Source of the DNA: Chloroflexi bacterium CSP1-4
GTDB taxonomy: Bacteria > Chloroflexota > Limnocylindria > Limnocylindrales > CSP1-4
Reading direction: 5' to 3'
Assembly (NCBI GenBank): GCA_001443375.1
Contig: LDXM01000017.1
Coordinates: 1 to 56,215 of the forward strand
Length of the DNA: 56,215 nucleotides
Notes under the pieces: generated by a model
The model's database searches: none
What the model saw: the letters and a program-made list of their open reading frames with translations, nothing else
Told to the model about the DNA's origin: nothing
Shown here: piece by piece, positions 7,690-17,977 of the stretch
Layout of the letters: the number at the start of each line of letters is the position of its first letter
Numbering within the stretch: position 1 is the first letter of the stretch
Program-made: the position numbers and the translations under genes

Positions 7690-7712
7690 GGTCTACCTGT
7701 GCAGGATAGACC
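7690..7712 (-). terminator. Hairpin just after the purH stop
   Basis: On the minus strand GGTCTATCCTG pairs with CAGGTAGACC across a 2-base loop with one bulged T, a 10-base stem that abuts the purH stop codon. No U-tract follows, so it may attenuate rather than end transcription into the gene at 7265-7666. Confidence 0.4.
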
Positions 7713-9894
7713 TCAGTGGCGGAAGTGGCGTAGGGCCGTTAGGACCATCGTCGCGCCTGCCGATTCGACCGCCGTCACCACCTCGGCGTCCCGCTGCGAG
7801 CCACCCGGCTGGACGAACGCACGCACCCCGGCGGCCAGGCAGACCTCGGCCGCGTCGGGGAAGGGGAAGAACGCGTCCGAGGCGCAGGCGGCGCCCGTCG
7901 CGCGCTCCGGACCGGCTTTCGCGACGGCCAACCGGGCGCTGTCCACGCGGCTCATCTGGCCCGCGCACGCCGACCACGGCTCCGTCCCGCGCGAGCACGA
8001 TGGCGTTCGACTTCACGTGGCGCGCCACCCGCCAGGCGAGGTCGAGGTCGCGCAGCTCCTCCGGGGATGGCACCCGCCTGGTGGCCGGACGCCAGATGGC
8101 CGGGTCGTCCGCCGCCACGTCGGCCTCGCTGGCCAGGACGCCGCCGCCGGCACTGCGCAGCTCGCGCGCGGCGACGGGCGACGTGCCCAGGTGGGGGTCC
8201 ACCAGCACGCGCAGGTTCGGCTTCGTGGCCAGGATCGCCGCCGCCTCGGGCGTCAGGTCGGGGGCGATGACGACCTCCAGGAAGATCGAGGTGAGTCGGG
8301 CAGCGAGCGTCGCGTCGATCGGCCGGGTGAGGGCCACCACGCCGCCGAAGGCGCTGACCGGATCCCCGGCCAGGGCGAGCTCCCAGGCCCGGAGGGGGTC
8401 GGGGGCCTCGGCTGCACCGCAGGGATTGGTGTGCTTGACGATGACGCAGGCCGGGCCCCGCAGGTCGCGCGCCAGCCCGGCCGCGGCGGCCGCGTCGAGC
8501 AGGTTGTTGTAGCTCAGCGCCTTGCCCTGCCGCTGATCGACGCCGCGAGTGAAGGGACCGGCCGCAGGATCCGCGTCGGGATAGCGGTAGAGCGCCGCCG
8601 CCTGATGCGGGTTCTCGCCATAGCGAAGCTCGAGGACGCGCTCCAGGCCCAGGTCGAGCCACGCCGGGAAGGGCTCCGCCGGGGCGACGCCGAGGCGCCC
8701 GGGCAGCTCGGCGGCGATACGGGCGTCGTACGCCGCCGTGTGGCGGAAGGCGGCCACGGCCAGCGAGCGGCGCGTCTCGGAAGAGAGGGCGCCGACGGCC
8801 CGCAGCTCCGCGAGGATGCCCGGGTACGCCGCGGGATCGGTAACCACGGCGACGCTGGCGTGGTTCTTCGCCGCCGCGCGGACCATGGCCGGCCCGCCGA
8901 TGTCGATCTCCTCGATGAGCTCGTCCGCGGTGATCCCGGGCCGCGCCGCGGCGGCGGCGAACGGGTACAGGTTGACCACGACCAGCTCGAAGGGAGCGAT
9001 GCCCGCGGCGATGAGCTGCTCGCGGTGTGCCGGCAACCGCCGGTCGGCCAGGATGCCACCGTGGATGCGCGGGTGGAGCGTCTTGACGCGCCCGTCGAGC
9101 ATCTCCGGGAAGCCGGTCACGGCGGCCACGTCGGTGACCGGCAGGCCGGCCTCGCGCAGCCCGCGCGCCGTGCCACCGGTGGAGACGATCTCGAAGCCGA
9201 GACCCACGAGGCCCGCCGCCAGGTCCTGCAGCCCCGCCTTGTCGGAGACGGAGAGCAATGCCCGCCGTGCGACCGGCTGACGCTCGTCGGCCCGCGTCGC
9301 GTCGACGGTGACCCGCCGGCCGTTCAGCCCCAGGGCGCCCGCCAGGAGCAGCGCCACGGCCCGCGGCAGCAACCGGTGCTCGACGGCCCGGATCCGTTCG
9401 TGGAGCCCGGCCTCATCGTCGCCGGGCAGGATCGGCGCCGCCTCCTGGAGCACGATCGGGCCGCCGTCGAGCGTCTCGTCCACGAGGTGGACCGTGCAGC
9501 CGGTGACCGCGACGCCGTGCTCGAGCGCATCGCGTACCGCGTGCGCGCCCGGGAAGGCCGGCAGGAGCGACGGGTGCGTGTTGAGGATGCGGCCGGGAAA
9601 GGCGGCGAGGACCGCCGGACCGACGAGGCGCATGTAGCCCGCCAGGACGACCGCGTCCGGCGCGACCGCCCTCAGCGTCTGCGCCAGCGTCGCGTCGTCG
9701 GCGCCGGGCAGGAGCGCCGTGTCGATCCCCTCCTCCGCCGCCCAGGCCAGGGCGGGGCAGTCGCGGTCGGCGAACACGAGCACGACCGCGCCGCCGACCT
9801 CGCCGCGCCGCGCCGCCCCGACGAGCGCGCGCAGGTTGGATCCGGCGCCCGAGACCCCGACCGCCACGCGGCCGCCGCGCTGGACCTCAGGCAT
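7713..9894 (-). CDS. purNH: PurN-PurH fusion: GAR formyltransferase + AICAR formyltransferase/IMP cyclohydrolase, with apparent frameshift
   Basis: Residues 1 to about 190 are PurN (GAR to formyl-GAR with 10-formyl-THF): Asn105 and His107 in NTHPSLLP and Asp143 in LDGGP are the catalytic trio. From about residue 211 (ALLSVSDK) it is PurH: the IMP cyclohydrolase domain, then the AICAR transformylase with the KHTNPCG motif. One uninterrupted frame joins them, with no stop or restart between. Near the 3' end the frame breaks: [17 protein letters not shown] is followed in another frame by [10 protein letters not shown] through the expected PurH terminus FFPF...LRHFRH. Two G residues seem to be missing at 7965/7966; with them restored the protein is 727 residues. 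The ATG overlaps the purM stop by 8 bases. Last gene of the purine operon. Functions are secure; the frameshift may be real or a sequence error. Confidence 0.93.
7965..7966 (-). other. Frameshift point in purH (2 bases apparently missing)
   Basis: Minus-strand reading gives GTC GGC GTG then CGCGGGCCAGATGAGC. The family motif VGVGAGQMSR would need GTC GGC GTG GGC GCG GGC CAG ATG AGC. Inserting GG restores the frame and the whole conserved C-terminus. As read, the first frame runs on to 7693 with about 80 non-homologous, Arg-rich residues. Confidence 0.8.
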
Positions 9895-11023
9895 CGGCGC
9901 CGGTCTCGGCGTAGCGGGCGCCCCGGAGGATGCCGGCCGGCACGACCTCGCCGATCCGCCACGCCGGCAGGCCGCGCCCGGCGAGCGTCGCGATGGCCAG
10001 ATCGGCGGCCTCGGCCGGCACCACGGCGACCATGCCGATCCCGCCGTTCAGCGTCGCTCGTGCCTCCGGCCCATCGATCCCGGCCAGGGCATCGACGACC
10101 TGGATGACCGACGGTACCGGCCAGGCGTCGGGGTCCACGCGCGCGCCGCTGTCTGCCGGCAGCGCCCGCGGCACGTTGCCCGCCAGGCCGCCACCGGTGA
10201 CGTGGGCCAGGCTGCGCAACGGCGTCCCCGCCGCGGCGAGCGCGTCGCGCAGGGCAAGGGCATCGAGGGCGTAGATGCGCGTGGGCGTCAGGAGCACGTC
10301 GCCCAGGGTCGCCAGCAGGTGCTCCGGCTCGTCCGCCGCCACACGCGCCACCTGGGCCTCGCCGAGCACGCGACCCACCACGTCGAGGTAGGGCCGGTCG
10401 AGTGCCAGGTCGTGGTCGGCGAGGAGCGCGCGCACGAGCGAGTAGCCGTTGGCGTGCAGCCCCGACGCGGCCATGCCGATGAGCGCGTCGCCGGCGCGCG
10501 CGGCGCTGCCGTCCAGGAGCTCGTCGCGCTCCACGACGCCGACGCAGAAGCCGGCCAGGTCGAACTCGTCGGGCCGCATCAGGCTGGGATGCTCGGCGGT
10601 CTCGCCACCGACGAGCGCACAGCCGGCCAGTTCGCAGCCGGCGGCCACGCCGCCGACGAGCTCGGCCACGTCCACCGGATCGACCCGTCCCACCGCGACG
10701 TAGTCGAGGAAGAAGAGCGGCCGCGCGCCCTGGCAGACGACGTCGTCGGCGCACATCGCCACGAGGTCCCGGCCGATCGTGTCATAGCGCCGCATGGCGG
10801 CCGCGATGGCCGTCTTCGTGCCCACGCCGTCGGTGGCGCTCACGAGGACCGGCGAGCGCAGGCCGGCGGGCAGCGCGACCGCTGCCGCGAACCCGCCCAG
10901 GCCGATCAGCACCTCCGCCGCGCCGTGCGTGCGGCCCACGCGCTCGCGCATCAGATCGACGGCCCGGTCTCCGGCGTCCACGTCCACGCCGGAGCGGCGG
11001 TATGCCGATCGAGCCGCACTCAC
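9887..11023 (-). CDS. purM: Phosphoribosylformylglycinamidine cyclo-ligase
   Basis: 378 residues, GTG start. Makes AIR from FGAM with ATP, step 5 of purine synthesis. AIRS/PurM family signatures: SATDGVGTKTAIA, DLVAMCADDVVCQGARPLFFLDYVA, GGETAEHPSLM, GMAASGLHANGYSLVR, HVTGGGLAGNVPRAL and GGIGMVAVV. The start overlaps the purF stop by 4 bases (GTGA) and the stop overlaps purN by 8 bases, so translation is probably coupled. Length is slightly above the usual 340-350 because of a longer N-terminus and small insertions. Confidence 0.97.
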   Translation of the reverse strand: MSAARSAYRRSGVDVDAGDRAVDLMRERVGRTHGAAEVLIGLGGFAAAVALPAGLRSPVLVSATDGVGTKTAIAAAMRRYDTIGRDLVAMCADDVVCQGARPLFFLDYVAVGRVDPVDVAELVGGVAAGCELAGCALVGGETAEHPSLMRPDEFDLAGFCVGVVERDELLDGSAARAGDALIGMAASGLHANGYSLVRALLADHDLALDRPYLDVVGRVLGEAQVARVAADEPEHLLATLGDVLLTPTRIYALDALALRDALAAAGTPLRSLAHVTGGGLAGNVPRALPADSGARVDPDAWPVPSVIQVVDALAGIDGPEARATLNGGIGMVAVVPAEAADLAIATLAGRGLPAWRIGEVVPAGILRGARYAETGADA

Positions 11024-12441
11024 GGGACGGTCACCGCGGACGCGACCACGGGGTCGTCCTCGAGCACGAACTTGTGCGAGGCGACGTCGTACGGGACCGG
11101 CACCGGGTAGACGCCGTCGAAGCAGGCGAAGCAGAACCGGTCCCGCGGCAGCTGCAGCGCGTCGAGCACGCCCCCGATGGACAGGTAGGCGAGCGAATCG
11201 GCGCCCAGGTAGTCGCGGATGCCCTCGAGGTCCATGCGGGCCGCGATCAGCTCGGTCTCGACCTGCGTGTCGATGCCGTAGAAGCAGGGATGGAAGATGG
11301 GCGGGGCGCTGATGCGCAGATGGACCTCCGTCGCGCCGGCCCGCCGCAGGAGGGCCACGATCTGCTTGGTGGTCGTGCCGCGCACGATCGAGTCGTCCAC
11401 CACCACCAGGCGCCGGCCGCGCACCTGCTCGCGCAGCGGGCTGAGCTTGACGTTGACCCCGCGCTGGCGCATCGCCTGCGAGGGCTGGATGAAGGTGCGA
11501 CCGGCGTAGCGATTCTTGACCATGCCCTCGCGGTAGGGCAGCCCGCTCGCCTCGGCGAAGCCGACCGCTGCCGGCGCCCCGGTATCGGGCACCGGCATCA
11601 CCATGTCCGCGTCGACGGGTGCCTCGCGGGCGAGCTCCTCACCCATCCGCCGCCGCGCCTCGTAGAGGCTGCGGCCGAGCATGTACGAGTCCGGGCGGGC
11701 GAAGTAGATCAGCTCGAACACGCACAGGTGCTCGCGCCCCTCGGCGTAGCGGACCGAGCGCGGGCCGCCGGGTTCGCCGAGCACGACCATCTCGCCCGGC
11801 TCGACCTCGCGCACGACGTCGGCGCCGAGGATGTCGAGGGCGGCCGTCTCCGAGGCCAGCACCCAGCCCTCGGGCTCGCCGGGCAGCCGGCCAAGGACGA
11901 GCGGCCGGAAGCCGTGCGGGTCGCGCACGCCGACGACCCGCTGCTCGTCCATGACCACCAGCGAGAAGGCGCCCGAGATGCCCGGCAGGACCCGCCCGAG
12001 CGCGTCCACGAGGTCGTCGGCCGGTTCATCGGAAAGGAGCGCGGTGAGCAACTCGGTGTCGCTCGTGCCGCTCATGCGGCGCTTGCCGCCGCGCAGCCGC
12101 TCGAGCAGCTGGCGCGTGTTGACGAGGTTGCCGTTGTGACCCACCGCGACCGCCCGCCGCGGCCCCAGGCGGTACGACGGCTGGCTGTTCTCCCAGAGCG
12201 TGGAACCGGTCGTCGAGTAGCGGCAGTGGGCGATCGCCAGGTGGCCACGCAGCGAGGGCAGGCGCCGCTCATCGAGCACCTGGGCGACCATGCCCAGGTC
12301 CTTGTAGACCATCACGCCCTCGCCGTCGCTGACGGCCACCCCGGCCGACTCCTGGCCCCGATGCTGCAGGGCGAACAGCGCGAGCGAGGCGAGCCCAGCC
12401 GCCTCCTGGCCGGGAGCGTGCACGCCGACGATGCCGCACAT
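11020..12441 (-). CDS. purF: Amidophosphoribosyltransferase
   Basis: 473 residues. First committed step: PRPP plus glutamine to phosphoribosylamine. The N-terminus reads MCGIVGV, so the Cys nucleophile is exposed simply by Met removal, with no propeptide. Glutaminase motifs (ALQHRGQESAG, HCRYSTTG, GHNGNL, SGTSDTE) are followed by the phosphoribosyltransferase PRPP loop VVVDDSIVRGTT. Cys residues in EHLCVFE, HPCFYG and RFCFACFDG match the four Fe-S ligands of the Bacillus-type enzyme, so an oxygen-sensitive [4Fe-4S] cluster is likely. It lies 3 bases after purL and overlaps purM by 4 bases. Feedback by AMP/GMP is known for the family. Confidence 0.98.
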   Translation of the reverse strand: MCGIVGVHAPGQEAAGLASLALFALQHRGQESAGVAVSDGEGVMVYKDLGMVAQVLDERRLPSLRGHLAIAHCRYSTTGSTLWENSQPSYRLGPRRAVAVGHNGNLVNTRQLLERLRGGKRRMSGTSDTELLTALLSDEPADDLVDALGRVLPGISGAFSLVVMDEQRVVGVRDPHGFRPLVLGRLPGEPEGWVLASETAALDILGADVVREVEPGEMVVLGEPGGPRSVRYAEGREHLCVFELIYFARPDSYMLGRSLYEARRRMGEELAREAPVDADMVMPVPDTGAPAAVGFAEASGLPYREGMVKNRYAGRTFIQPSQAMRQRGVNVKLSPLREQVRGRRLVVVDDSIVRGTTTKQIVALLRRAGATEVHLRISAPPIFHPCFYGIDTQVETELIAARMDLEGIRDYLGADSLAYLSIGGVLDALQLPRDRFCFACFDGVYPVPVPYDVASHKFVLEDDPVVASAVTVP

Positions 12442-12444
12442 CGC

Positions 12445-14760
12445 TCAGCGCTCCTCGACGGCGAGCGGGGCCGCGTCGGCGTCCTCGCCGAGCGCCCGCG
12501 GCAGGGCATACCGCCAGGCGTGGTGGAGGTCTGCGACCGCGACGTCCACGGCGTCGGCCACGCCGGCGCCGCGGCCCTCGGCCGCACCGGTCGCGCCGTC
12601 GCCCACGAGCTCGATCACGAGGCGGTCGCCGCCCACCGTGCCCAGGCGGCGGACCGGCAGGCCATGCGCCGCGGCGAGGCCCGCCAGGCGCTCCCAGTCG
12701 TCGGGCGCAGCGGTGACCAGCACGCGGCTGGGGCTCTCGCCGAAGAGGTCCACCGCGGGCGCCATCCCGACGCGCAGCTGCAGCCGGGCGCCGAGACCGG
12801 ACCACGCCGTGCACTCCGCGGCGGCGACCGCCAGCCCGCCGCCCGAGACGTCCTGGGCGGAGGCGAGCAGGCGCTCGCGCGCTGCGGTCACGAGGAATCG
12901 CTGCAGCGCCGCCTCCCGTCCGAGGTCGAGCGACGGCGGCCGGTCGTCGGAGGCAAGGCCGGCCAGGGCGGCATAGGCCGATCCGGCCAGTCCCGGACCG
13001 GCCTCGCCGACGAGGACCGCCAGGTCGCCGGCAGCGCGGAAGGCCGGGCCGACGCGCAGGCCGATGTCGTCGAGCAGGCCCACCACGCCGATCTGCGCCG
13101 TCGGCGCGATGGCGCCCACGGGCGACTCGTTGTAGAAGCTGACGTTGCCACCGGTGACCGGCAGGCCCAGCGCGCGACAGGCATCGCCGAGCCCGCGCAC
13201 CGACTCGGCGAAGCGCCAGAAGGCCTCCGGCCGCTCCGGGTTGCCGAAGTTCAGGCAGTTCGTCACGCCCAGCGGCCGGGCGCCCGTGACGGCCACGTTC
13301 CGGGCACACTCGGCGACGGCCAGTGCCGCGCCGAGGTACGGGTCGTGGACGGCGACCTGCGCCTGCGCATCGGTGGCGGCCACGAGCGCCTTCGTCGTGC
13401 CCTTGATGCGCAGCACCGCGGCACTGCGCTCGCCGGCCTCGACGGTGTCGCTGCCGACCGTCTCGTCGTACTGGGTGGTGACCCAGGCGCGTGAGCCGAG
13501 GTTGGCGCTGCCGATGAGCGCGATCAGGACCGCGCCCGGGTCCATACCGCGCTCCGGGAGACCGTCGCCCGGTTCCTCGGGCGCGCCCGGCGCGGGCGCC
13601 GAGCGGGTGCGCGCCGGCGGCGACGAGAGACGGTGGTGGACGATGGCCTCGCTCGTGAGCGCCGCCGCCGGGATGCGCGCCAGCTCCTCTTCACCGCTCA
13701 CGACCCGGATGAGGCCGTCGTCCGTGACCCGGCCGATCACCGCGGCCGGTATCGCCCAACGGCCACAGACCTCGAGGACCGCAGCGAGCCGTTCCGGGCG
13801 GACGATGGCGAGCATCCGTTCCTGGCTCTCGCTGATCATGACCTCGAAGGGGGCCATGCCGGTCTCGCGTCGCGGCACGGCGTCGAGGTCGACGACGATG
13901 CCCGTGCCGGCCCGGTCGGCCGTCTCCGAGACGGCGCAGGTGATGCCCGCCGCCCCGAGGTCCTGGAGGCCCTCGACCAGGCCGCCCCCGATGAGCTCCA
14001 GGCTGGCCTCGATGAGCAGCTTCTCGGCGAACGGGTCGCCGACCTGGACCGTGGGGCGCTTCGCCGCGCTCGCATCGTCGAAGCTGGCGCTGGCCAGGAC
14101 GCTCGCGCCGCCGATGCCGTCGCGGCCGGTGGTCGAGCCGTAGAGGACGGCCAGGTTGCCGGGTCCCGGGGCGGCCGCGCGGGTCAGGTGGCGCTCCTCC
14201 AGCAGGCCGATGGCCATCACGTTGACCAGCGGGTTCTCCGCGTACGAGGCATCGAAGACGAGCTCCCCGCCCACGGTGGGCACGCCCACGCAGTTGCCGT
14301 AGCCGCCAACGCCGCGCACGACGCCGCGCACGAGATGGCGCGTCCGAGGCGCCGACGGGTCGCCGAACTTCAGGGCGTCGAGCACGGCGATCGGGCGCGC
14401 GCCCATGGTGAAGATGTCGCGCAGGATGCCGCCGACCCCGGTAGCGGCGCCCTGGTAGGGCTCCACCGCGCTGGGATGGTTGTGCGATTCGAGCTTGAAG
14501 GCCACCGCCAGGCCGTCACCGATGGCGATGACGCCGGCATTCTCGCCCGGGCCGGCGACGACGTCCTCGCCCGTCGTGGGCAACGTGCCCAGCAGCGGCT
14601 TCGAGCTCTTGTAGGAGCAGTGCTCACTCCACATCACGCTGAACATCGCCAGCTCGAGGTCGTTGGGATCCCGACCGAGGCGCTCGTGGATCGCCGCCAG
14701 CTCGGCGTCGGTCAGCCCGAGCGCCCGGTGCAGCGGCCCGGCCGGGGTGGCGATGGTCAT
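12445..14760 (-). CDS. purL: FGAM synthase, large subunit PurL
   Basis: 771 residues, the small-PurL size class that works as a complex with PurS and PurQ. Converts FGAR to FGAM with ATP; ammonia comes from PurQ. Start MTIATPAG at 14760 shares one base with the purQ stop (TGATG). Signatures: [74 protein letters not shown] and [13 protein letters not shown]. An upstream in-frame extension to 14895 is shadow sequence inside purQ. Mid-operon, followed after 3 bases by purF. Confidence 0.98.
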   Translation of the reverse strand: MTIATPAGPLHRALGLTDAELAAIHERLGRDPNDLELAMFSVMWSEHCSYKSSKPLLGTLPTTGEDVVAGPGENAGVIAIGDGLAVAFKLESHNHPSAVEPYQGAATGVGGILRDIFTMGARPIAVLDALKFGDPSAPRTRHLVRGVVRGVGGYGNCVGVPTVGGELVFDASYAENPLVNVMAIGLLEERHLTRAAAPGPGNLAVLYGSTTGRDGIGGASVLASASFDDASAAKRPTVQVGDPFAEKLLIEASLELIGGGLVEGLQDLGAAGITCAVSETADRAGTGIVVDLDAVPRRETGMAPFEVMISESQERMLAIVRPERLAAVLEVCGRWAIPAAVIGRVTDDGLIRVVSGEEELARIPAAALTSEAIVHHRLSSPPARTRSAPAPGAPEEPGDGLPERGMDPGAVLIALIGSANLGSRAWVTTQYDETVGSDTVEAGERSAAVLRIKGTTKALVAATDAQAQVAVHDPYLGAALAVAECARNVAVTGARPLGVTNCLNFGNPERPEAFWRFAESVRGLGDACRALGLPVTGGNVSFYNESPVGAIAPTAQIGVVGLLDDIGLRVGPAFRAAGDLAVLVGEAGPGLAGSAYAALAGLASDDRPPSLDLGREAALQRFLVTAARERLLASAQDVSGGGLAVAAAECTAWSGLGARLQLRVGMAPAVDLFGESPSRVLVTAAPDDWERLAGLAAAHGLPVRRLGTVGGDRLVIELVGDGATGAAEGRGAGVADAVDVAVADLHHAWRYALPRALGEDADAAPLAVEER

Positions 14761-15464
14761 CAGGCCACGACGGCCGCGGCGCGGGCGGAGGTGGCGGCCG
14801 CCGCGCTCTCCACGAGCGAGCGAAAGACGAGCAGGCCGTCGTCGGAGCCGAGGATCGCTTCCGCGGCGCGCTCGGGGTGGGGCATCAGGCCGCACACGCG
14901 GCCGCCGGCGTCCAGGACCCCGGCGATGTCCCGCGCCGAGCCGTTGGGGTTACCCTCCGGCGGCGCGTAGCGGAAGAGGACTCGGTCGCGCGCCTCCAGG
15001 ACGTCGAGCTCATGGTCGGGCAGGAAGTAGTTGCCTTCGCCGTGGGCGACGGGCAGGCGCAGCTCCCGCCCGGCCGGGATGGCGCTCGTGAAGGGGGTGT
15101 CGCGCCGCTCCACCGAGAGCCGCACCCAGCGATGCTCGAAGCGGAGCGAGGCGTTGCGCAAGAGCGCACCGGGTACGAGCCCGGCCTCGGCGAGGACCTG
15201 GAAGCCGTTGCAGATGCCGAGCACGAGACCGCCCCGCGCGGCGTGGTCGCGCACGGCGCCCATGATCGGGCTGAAGCGGGCCAGCACGCCGGCGCGCAGG
15301 TAGTCGCCGTAGGCGAAGCCGCCCGGTAGCACCACCAGGTCGGCGCCACCCAGGTCGGGTGTCTCATGCCACAGCAGCTCGCTCTCGGCCCCGGCGAGAC
15401 GGGCGGCGTGCAGCGCGTCGCGATCGCAGTTCGAGCCCGGGAAGACGACCACGCCGACCCTCAT
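14760..15464 (-). CDS. purQ: FGAM synthase, glutaminase subunit PurQ
   Basis: 234 residues. Class I glutamine amidotransferase supplying ammonia to PurL. Nucleophile Cys85 in GICNGFQVL; His and Glu of the triad in [10 protein letters not shown] near the C-terminus; N-terminal [14 protein letters not shown] typical of PurQ. Start ATG overlaps the purS stop by 4 bases (ATGA), and the stop shares a base with the purL ATG. The tight S-Q-L order matches the three-subunit complex, suggesting coupled translation for equal amounts. Confidence 0.98.
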   Translation of the reverse strand: MRVGVVVFPGSNCDRDALHAARLAGAESELLWHETPDLGGADLVVLPGGFAYGDYLRAGVLARFSPIMGAVRDHAARGGLVLGICNGFQVLAEAGLVPGALLRNASLRFEHRWVRLSVERRDTPFTSAIPAGRELRLPVAHGEGNYFLPDHELDVLEARDRVLFRYAPPEGNPNGSARDIAGVLDAGGRVCGLMPHPERAAEAILGSDDGLLVFRSLVESAAAATSARAAAVVA

Positions 15465-15727
15465 GGCCGGCCTTCCGGCGCCAGCGCCTCGATCGTCCAG
15501 GCCTCGATGATCGGGTTCGAGAAGACCTCCCCGGCGAGCCGCTCCACGGTGGCCCGAGCCGCCAGCGGGTCGGGCGCCTCCACGGTCAGCTCGACCCGCC
15601 GGCCGACGCGGACGCCGGAGACGTCCGCCACGTGGAGATGGGGCAGCGACTGCTCGACCGCGCGCCCCTGGGGATCGAGGATGCCCTCCTTGGGCATGAC
15701 GGCGACGGCGAAGCGGTAGGCGGTCAT
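15461..15727 (-). CDS. purS: FGAM synthase, subunit PurS
   Basis: 88 residues. Small structural subunit that bridges PurQ and PurL and helps channel ammonia. Recognisable by RFAVAVMPKEGILDPQGRAVEQSLPHL at the start, VGRRVELTVEA in the middle and the NPIIEAWTIE end. It overlaps purC by 4 bases and purQ by 4 bases. Length is usual for PurS. Confidence 0.97.
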   Translation of the reverse strand: MTAYRFAVAVMPKEGILDPQGRAVEQSLPHLHVADVSGVRVGRRVELTVEAPDPLAARATVERLAGEVFSNPIIEAWTIEALAPEGRP

Positions 15728-16653
15728 CGGGCGATCGGCTCCTCCACCGTTGCCACCACGTCGTCGGCGAGGTAGCGCGCGAAGCTCGCGCCGGTGATGC
15801 GCTCGAAGGCCTCCACGTAGCGGCCGCGCGTCCCGGCCACGACCTCGGCCGGCAGCTCGGGTCCCGGCGGCGTCTTGGCCCAGCCGATGCCCTCGAGCCA
15901 GTCGCGCACGAACTGCTTGTCGTAGGAGGGCTGCGGGCCACCCGGGGCGTATGCCGCCGCGTCCCAGAAGCGGCTCGAGTCGGGCGTCAGCACCTCGTCG
16001 ATGAGGAGCAGCTCGCCGCTCGCCTCGTCGAGGCCGAACTCGAACTTCGTGTCGGCCAGGATGATGCCGGCCGCCTCGGCCCGCGCGGCGCCGAAGCGGT
16101 AGAGCGCGAGGGCCGTCTCCCGGACGCGCTCGGCGAGCTCGGCGCCGATCAGGCGCACGACGTCGTCGAAGCCGATGTTCTCGTCGTGGGCGCCCAGCTC
16201 GGCCTTCGTGGAGGGCGTGAAGAGCGGCTCGGGGAAGCGCTCGCTCTCGCGCAGCCCCGGCGGCAGCGGGATGCCGCAGACGGCGCCGCTGCGCAGGTAG
16301 TCCTTCCAGCCGCTGCCCGAGATGTAGCCACGCACGATGACCTCCACCGGCAGGACGCGCGCCGGGCGGCAGATCATGGAGCGGCCGCGCAGCTCGGCGG
16401 CCCCGGCGGCGAAGGCCGGCGGAAACGTCGTCGGGTCCACCCCGAGCAGGTGGTTGGAGACGATGCCGCCCGTCAGGGCGAACCAGAAGCGCGACAGGCC
16501 GGTCAGGACGCGGCCCTTGTCGGGGATCGCCGTGGGCAGCACGACGTCGAACGCCGAAAGCCGGTCGCTGGCCACGAGCAGTAGGCGGCCGGCATCGACC
16601 CGGTACAGGTCGCGCACCTTCCCGGAGCGGACGAAACCCTCAGCCATCGGCAC
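15724..16653 (-). CDS. purC: SAICAR synthase
   Basis: 309 residues from a GTG at 16653, preferred over the ATG at 16647 because GGAGGG lies 5 bases before the GTG but 11 before the ATG. Joins CAIR and aspartate with ATP. Signatures: GKVRDLYRV, ASDRLSAFDVVLPTAIPDKG, EVIVRGYISGSGWKDY, ADTKFEFGLD and LIDEVLTPDSSRFW. The length fits the longer actinobacterial/eukaryote-like PurC group (about 300) rather than the 240-residue group. It overlaps the end of purB by 14 bases and purS by 4. Confidence 0.97.
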   Translation of the reverse strand: MPMAEGFVRSGKVRDLYRVDAGRLLLVASDRLSAFDVVLPTAIPDKGRVLTGLSRFWFALTGGIVSNHLLGVDPTTFPPAFAAGAAELRGRSMICRPARVLPVEVIVRGYISGSGWKDYLRSGAVCGIPLPPGLRESERFPEPLFTPSTKAELGAHDENIGFDDVVRLIGAELAERVRETALALYRFGAARAEAAGIILADTKFEFGLDEASGELLLIDEVLTPDSSRFWDAAAYAPGGPQPSYDKQFVRDWLEGIGWAKTPPGPELPAEVVAGTRGRYVEAFERITGASFARYLADDVVATVEEPIAR

Positions 16654-17977
16654 GGGCGCCCTCCTTCTCGTCGACGGGCACGAGCCGGTCGAGCCGGGCG
16701 ATGACGGCGGGCACGTTGCGCAGCAGGTGTGCGTCGTCGAAGCAGGCGGCGAGCGTGTGCATGGAGATCGCCGCCGTCAGCTCCGCGTCGAGGGCCAGGA
16801 CATCGGCCAGCGGTCGCCGCTCGTCCGCAGCACGCAGGGCGTTGCGCTGGACGATCGCGTAGGCCTCCTCGCGGGACAGTCCGCCCTGCTCGACGAGGGC
16901 GAGCAGAACCCGGCTCGAGGCATGCAGGCCGAGCCCGCGCTCGACGTTCTCGGCCATCCGGTCGGCACGCACGACGAGCTCGTCGACGAGCCCGGTGAAC
17001 TTCACCAGCATGTAGTCGAGGAGGATCGTCGCATCGGGCAGCGCCACGCGCTCCACGGAGGAGTGGCTGATGTCCCGCTCGTGCCAGAGCGCCTCGTCCT
17101 CGAGGCCGGCCGCGGCATAGCCGCGCAGCAGGCGGGCGAGGCCGGCCAGGCGCTCGGAGAGGATCGGGTTGCGCTTGTGGGGCATCGCCGAGCTGCCCTT
17201 CTGGCCGGCCCGGAAAGGCTCCATGACCTCGCCGATCTCGGTGTGCTGGAGGTTGCGGATCTCCGTCGCGAAACGCTCGATCGAGCCGCCGGTCACCGCG
17301 ATGGCGGCGAGGAAGGCGGCGTGCCGGTCGCGTGCCACGACCTGCGTGCTGGCCGGGTCGGGCGTCAGCCTCAGCTCATGGAGCACCTCTTCCTCGAGGT
17401 CGGGGTCGAGGTGGCTGTACGTGCCCACGGGGCCCGAGATCTTGCCCGTGGCCAGGTCGTCGGCCGCGGCCCGCAGGCGCGATCGGCCGCGATCGAGTTC
17501 CCAGGCCCAGCCGGCCAGCTTGAGCCCGAACGTGGTCGGCTCCGCGTGCACCGAGTGGGTTCGGCCCATCATCGCCGTGCCCGCGTGCTCGCGGGCACGG
17601 CGCGCGACGGCGGCGATGGCGGCGTCCAGGTCGACCAGCAGCCGGTCCGCCGCGGCGCGGCACTGGAGAGCGAGCGCGGTGTCCACGACGTCGCTGCTCG
17701 TGAGGCCCAGGTGCAGGAAGCGTCCCTCCGGCCCGACGCTCTCGGCCACCTGGCTGACGAAGGCGACGACGTCGTGGTCGGTGGTCCGCTCCAGCTCGGC
17801 GATGCGTGCCACGTCCACGACGGCGCGCGACTCGAGGGCCGTCAACGCGTCGCCGGGCACGAGGCCGCGGCGCGCCTGGGCGCGAGCGACCGCAAGCTCG
17901 ACGCGCAGCATGGCCGCGAAGCGCGCCTCGTCCGTCCACACGGCCCCCATCTCGGGCAGCGTGTAGCGCGGGATCAC
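16640..17977 (-). CDS. purB: Adenylosuccinate lyase
   Basis: 445 residues, GTG start overlapping the purD stop by 4 bases. Acts twice: SAICAR to AICAR, and adenylosuccinate to AMP. Fumarase/aspartase superfamily signature SSAMPHKRNPILSE, plus TSSDVVDTALALQ and MMGRTHSVHAEPTTFG. IPRYTLPEMGAVWTDEARF is the classic PurB N-terminus. Cytoplasmic homotetramer in the family. With purA in the same operon, both steps of the AMP branch are encoded together. Confidence 0.98.
   Translation of the reverse strand: MIPRYTLPEMGAVWTDEARFAAMLRVELAVARAQARRGLVPGDALTALESRAVVDVARIAELERTTDHDVVAFVSQVAESVGPEGRFLHLGLTSSDVVDTALALQCRAAADRLLVDLDAAIAAVARRAREHAGTAMMGRTHSVHAEPTTFGLKLAGWAWELDRGRSRLRAAADDLATGKISGPVGTYSHLDPDLEEEVLHELRLTPDPASTQVVARDRHAAFLAAIAVTGGSIERFATEIRNLQHTEIGEVMEPFRAGQKGSSAMPHKRNPILSERLAGLARLLRGYAAAGLEDEALWHERDISHSSVERVALPDATILLDYMLVKFTGLVDELVVRADRMAENVERGLGLHASSRVLLALVEQGGLSREEAYAIVQRNALRAADERRPLADVLALDAELTAAISMHTLAACFDDAHLLRNVPAVIARLDRLVPVDEKEGARADG

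Noticed and set aside
11002-13494. Open plus-strand frame of 830 codons opposite purF and purL
   Set aside because: Shadow of strongly conserved purine genes; no motif, no ribosome binding site.
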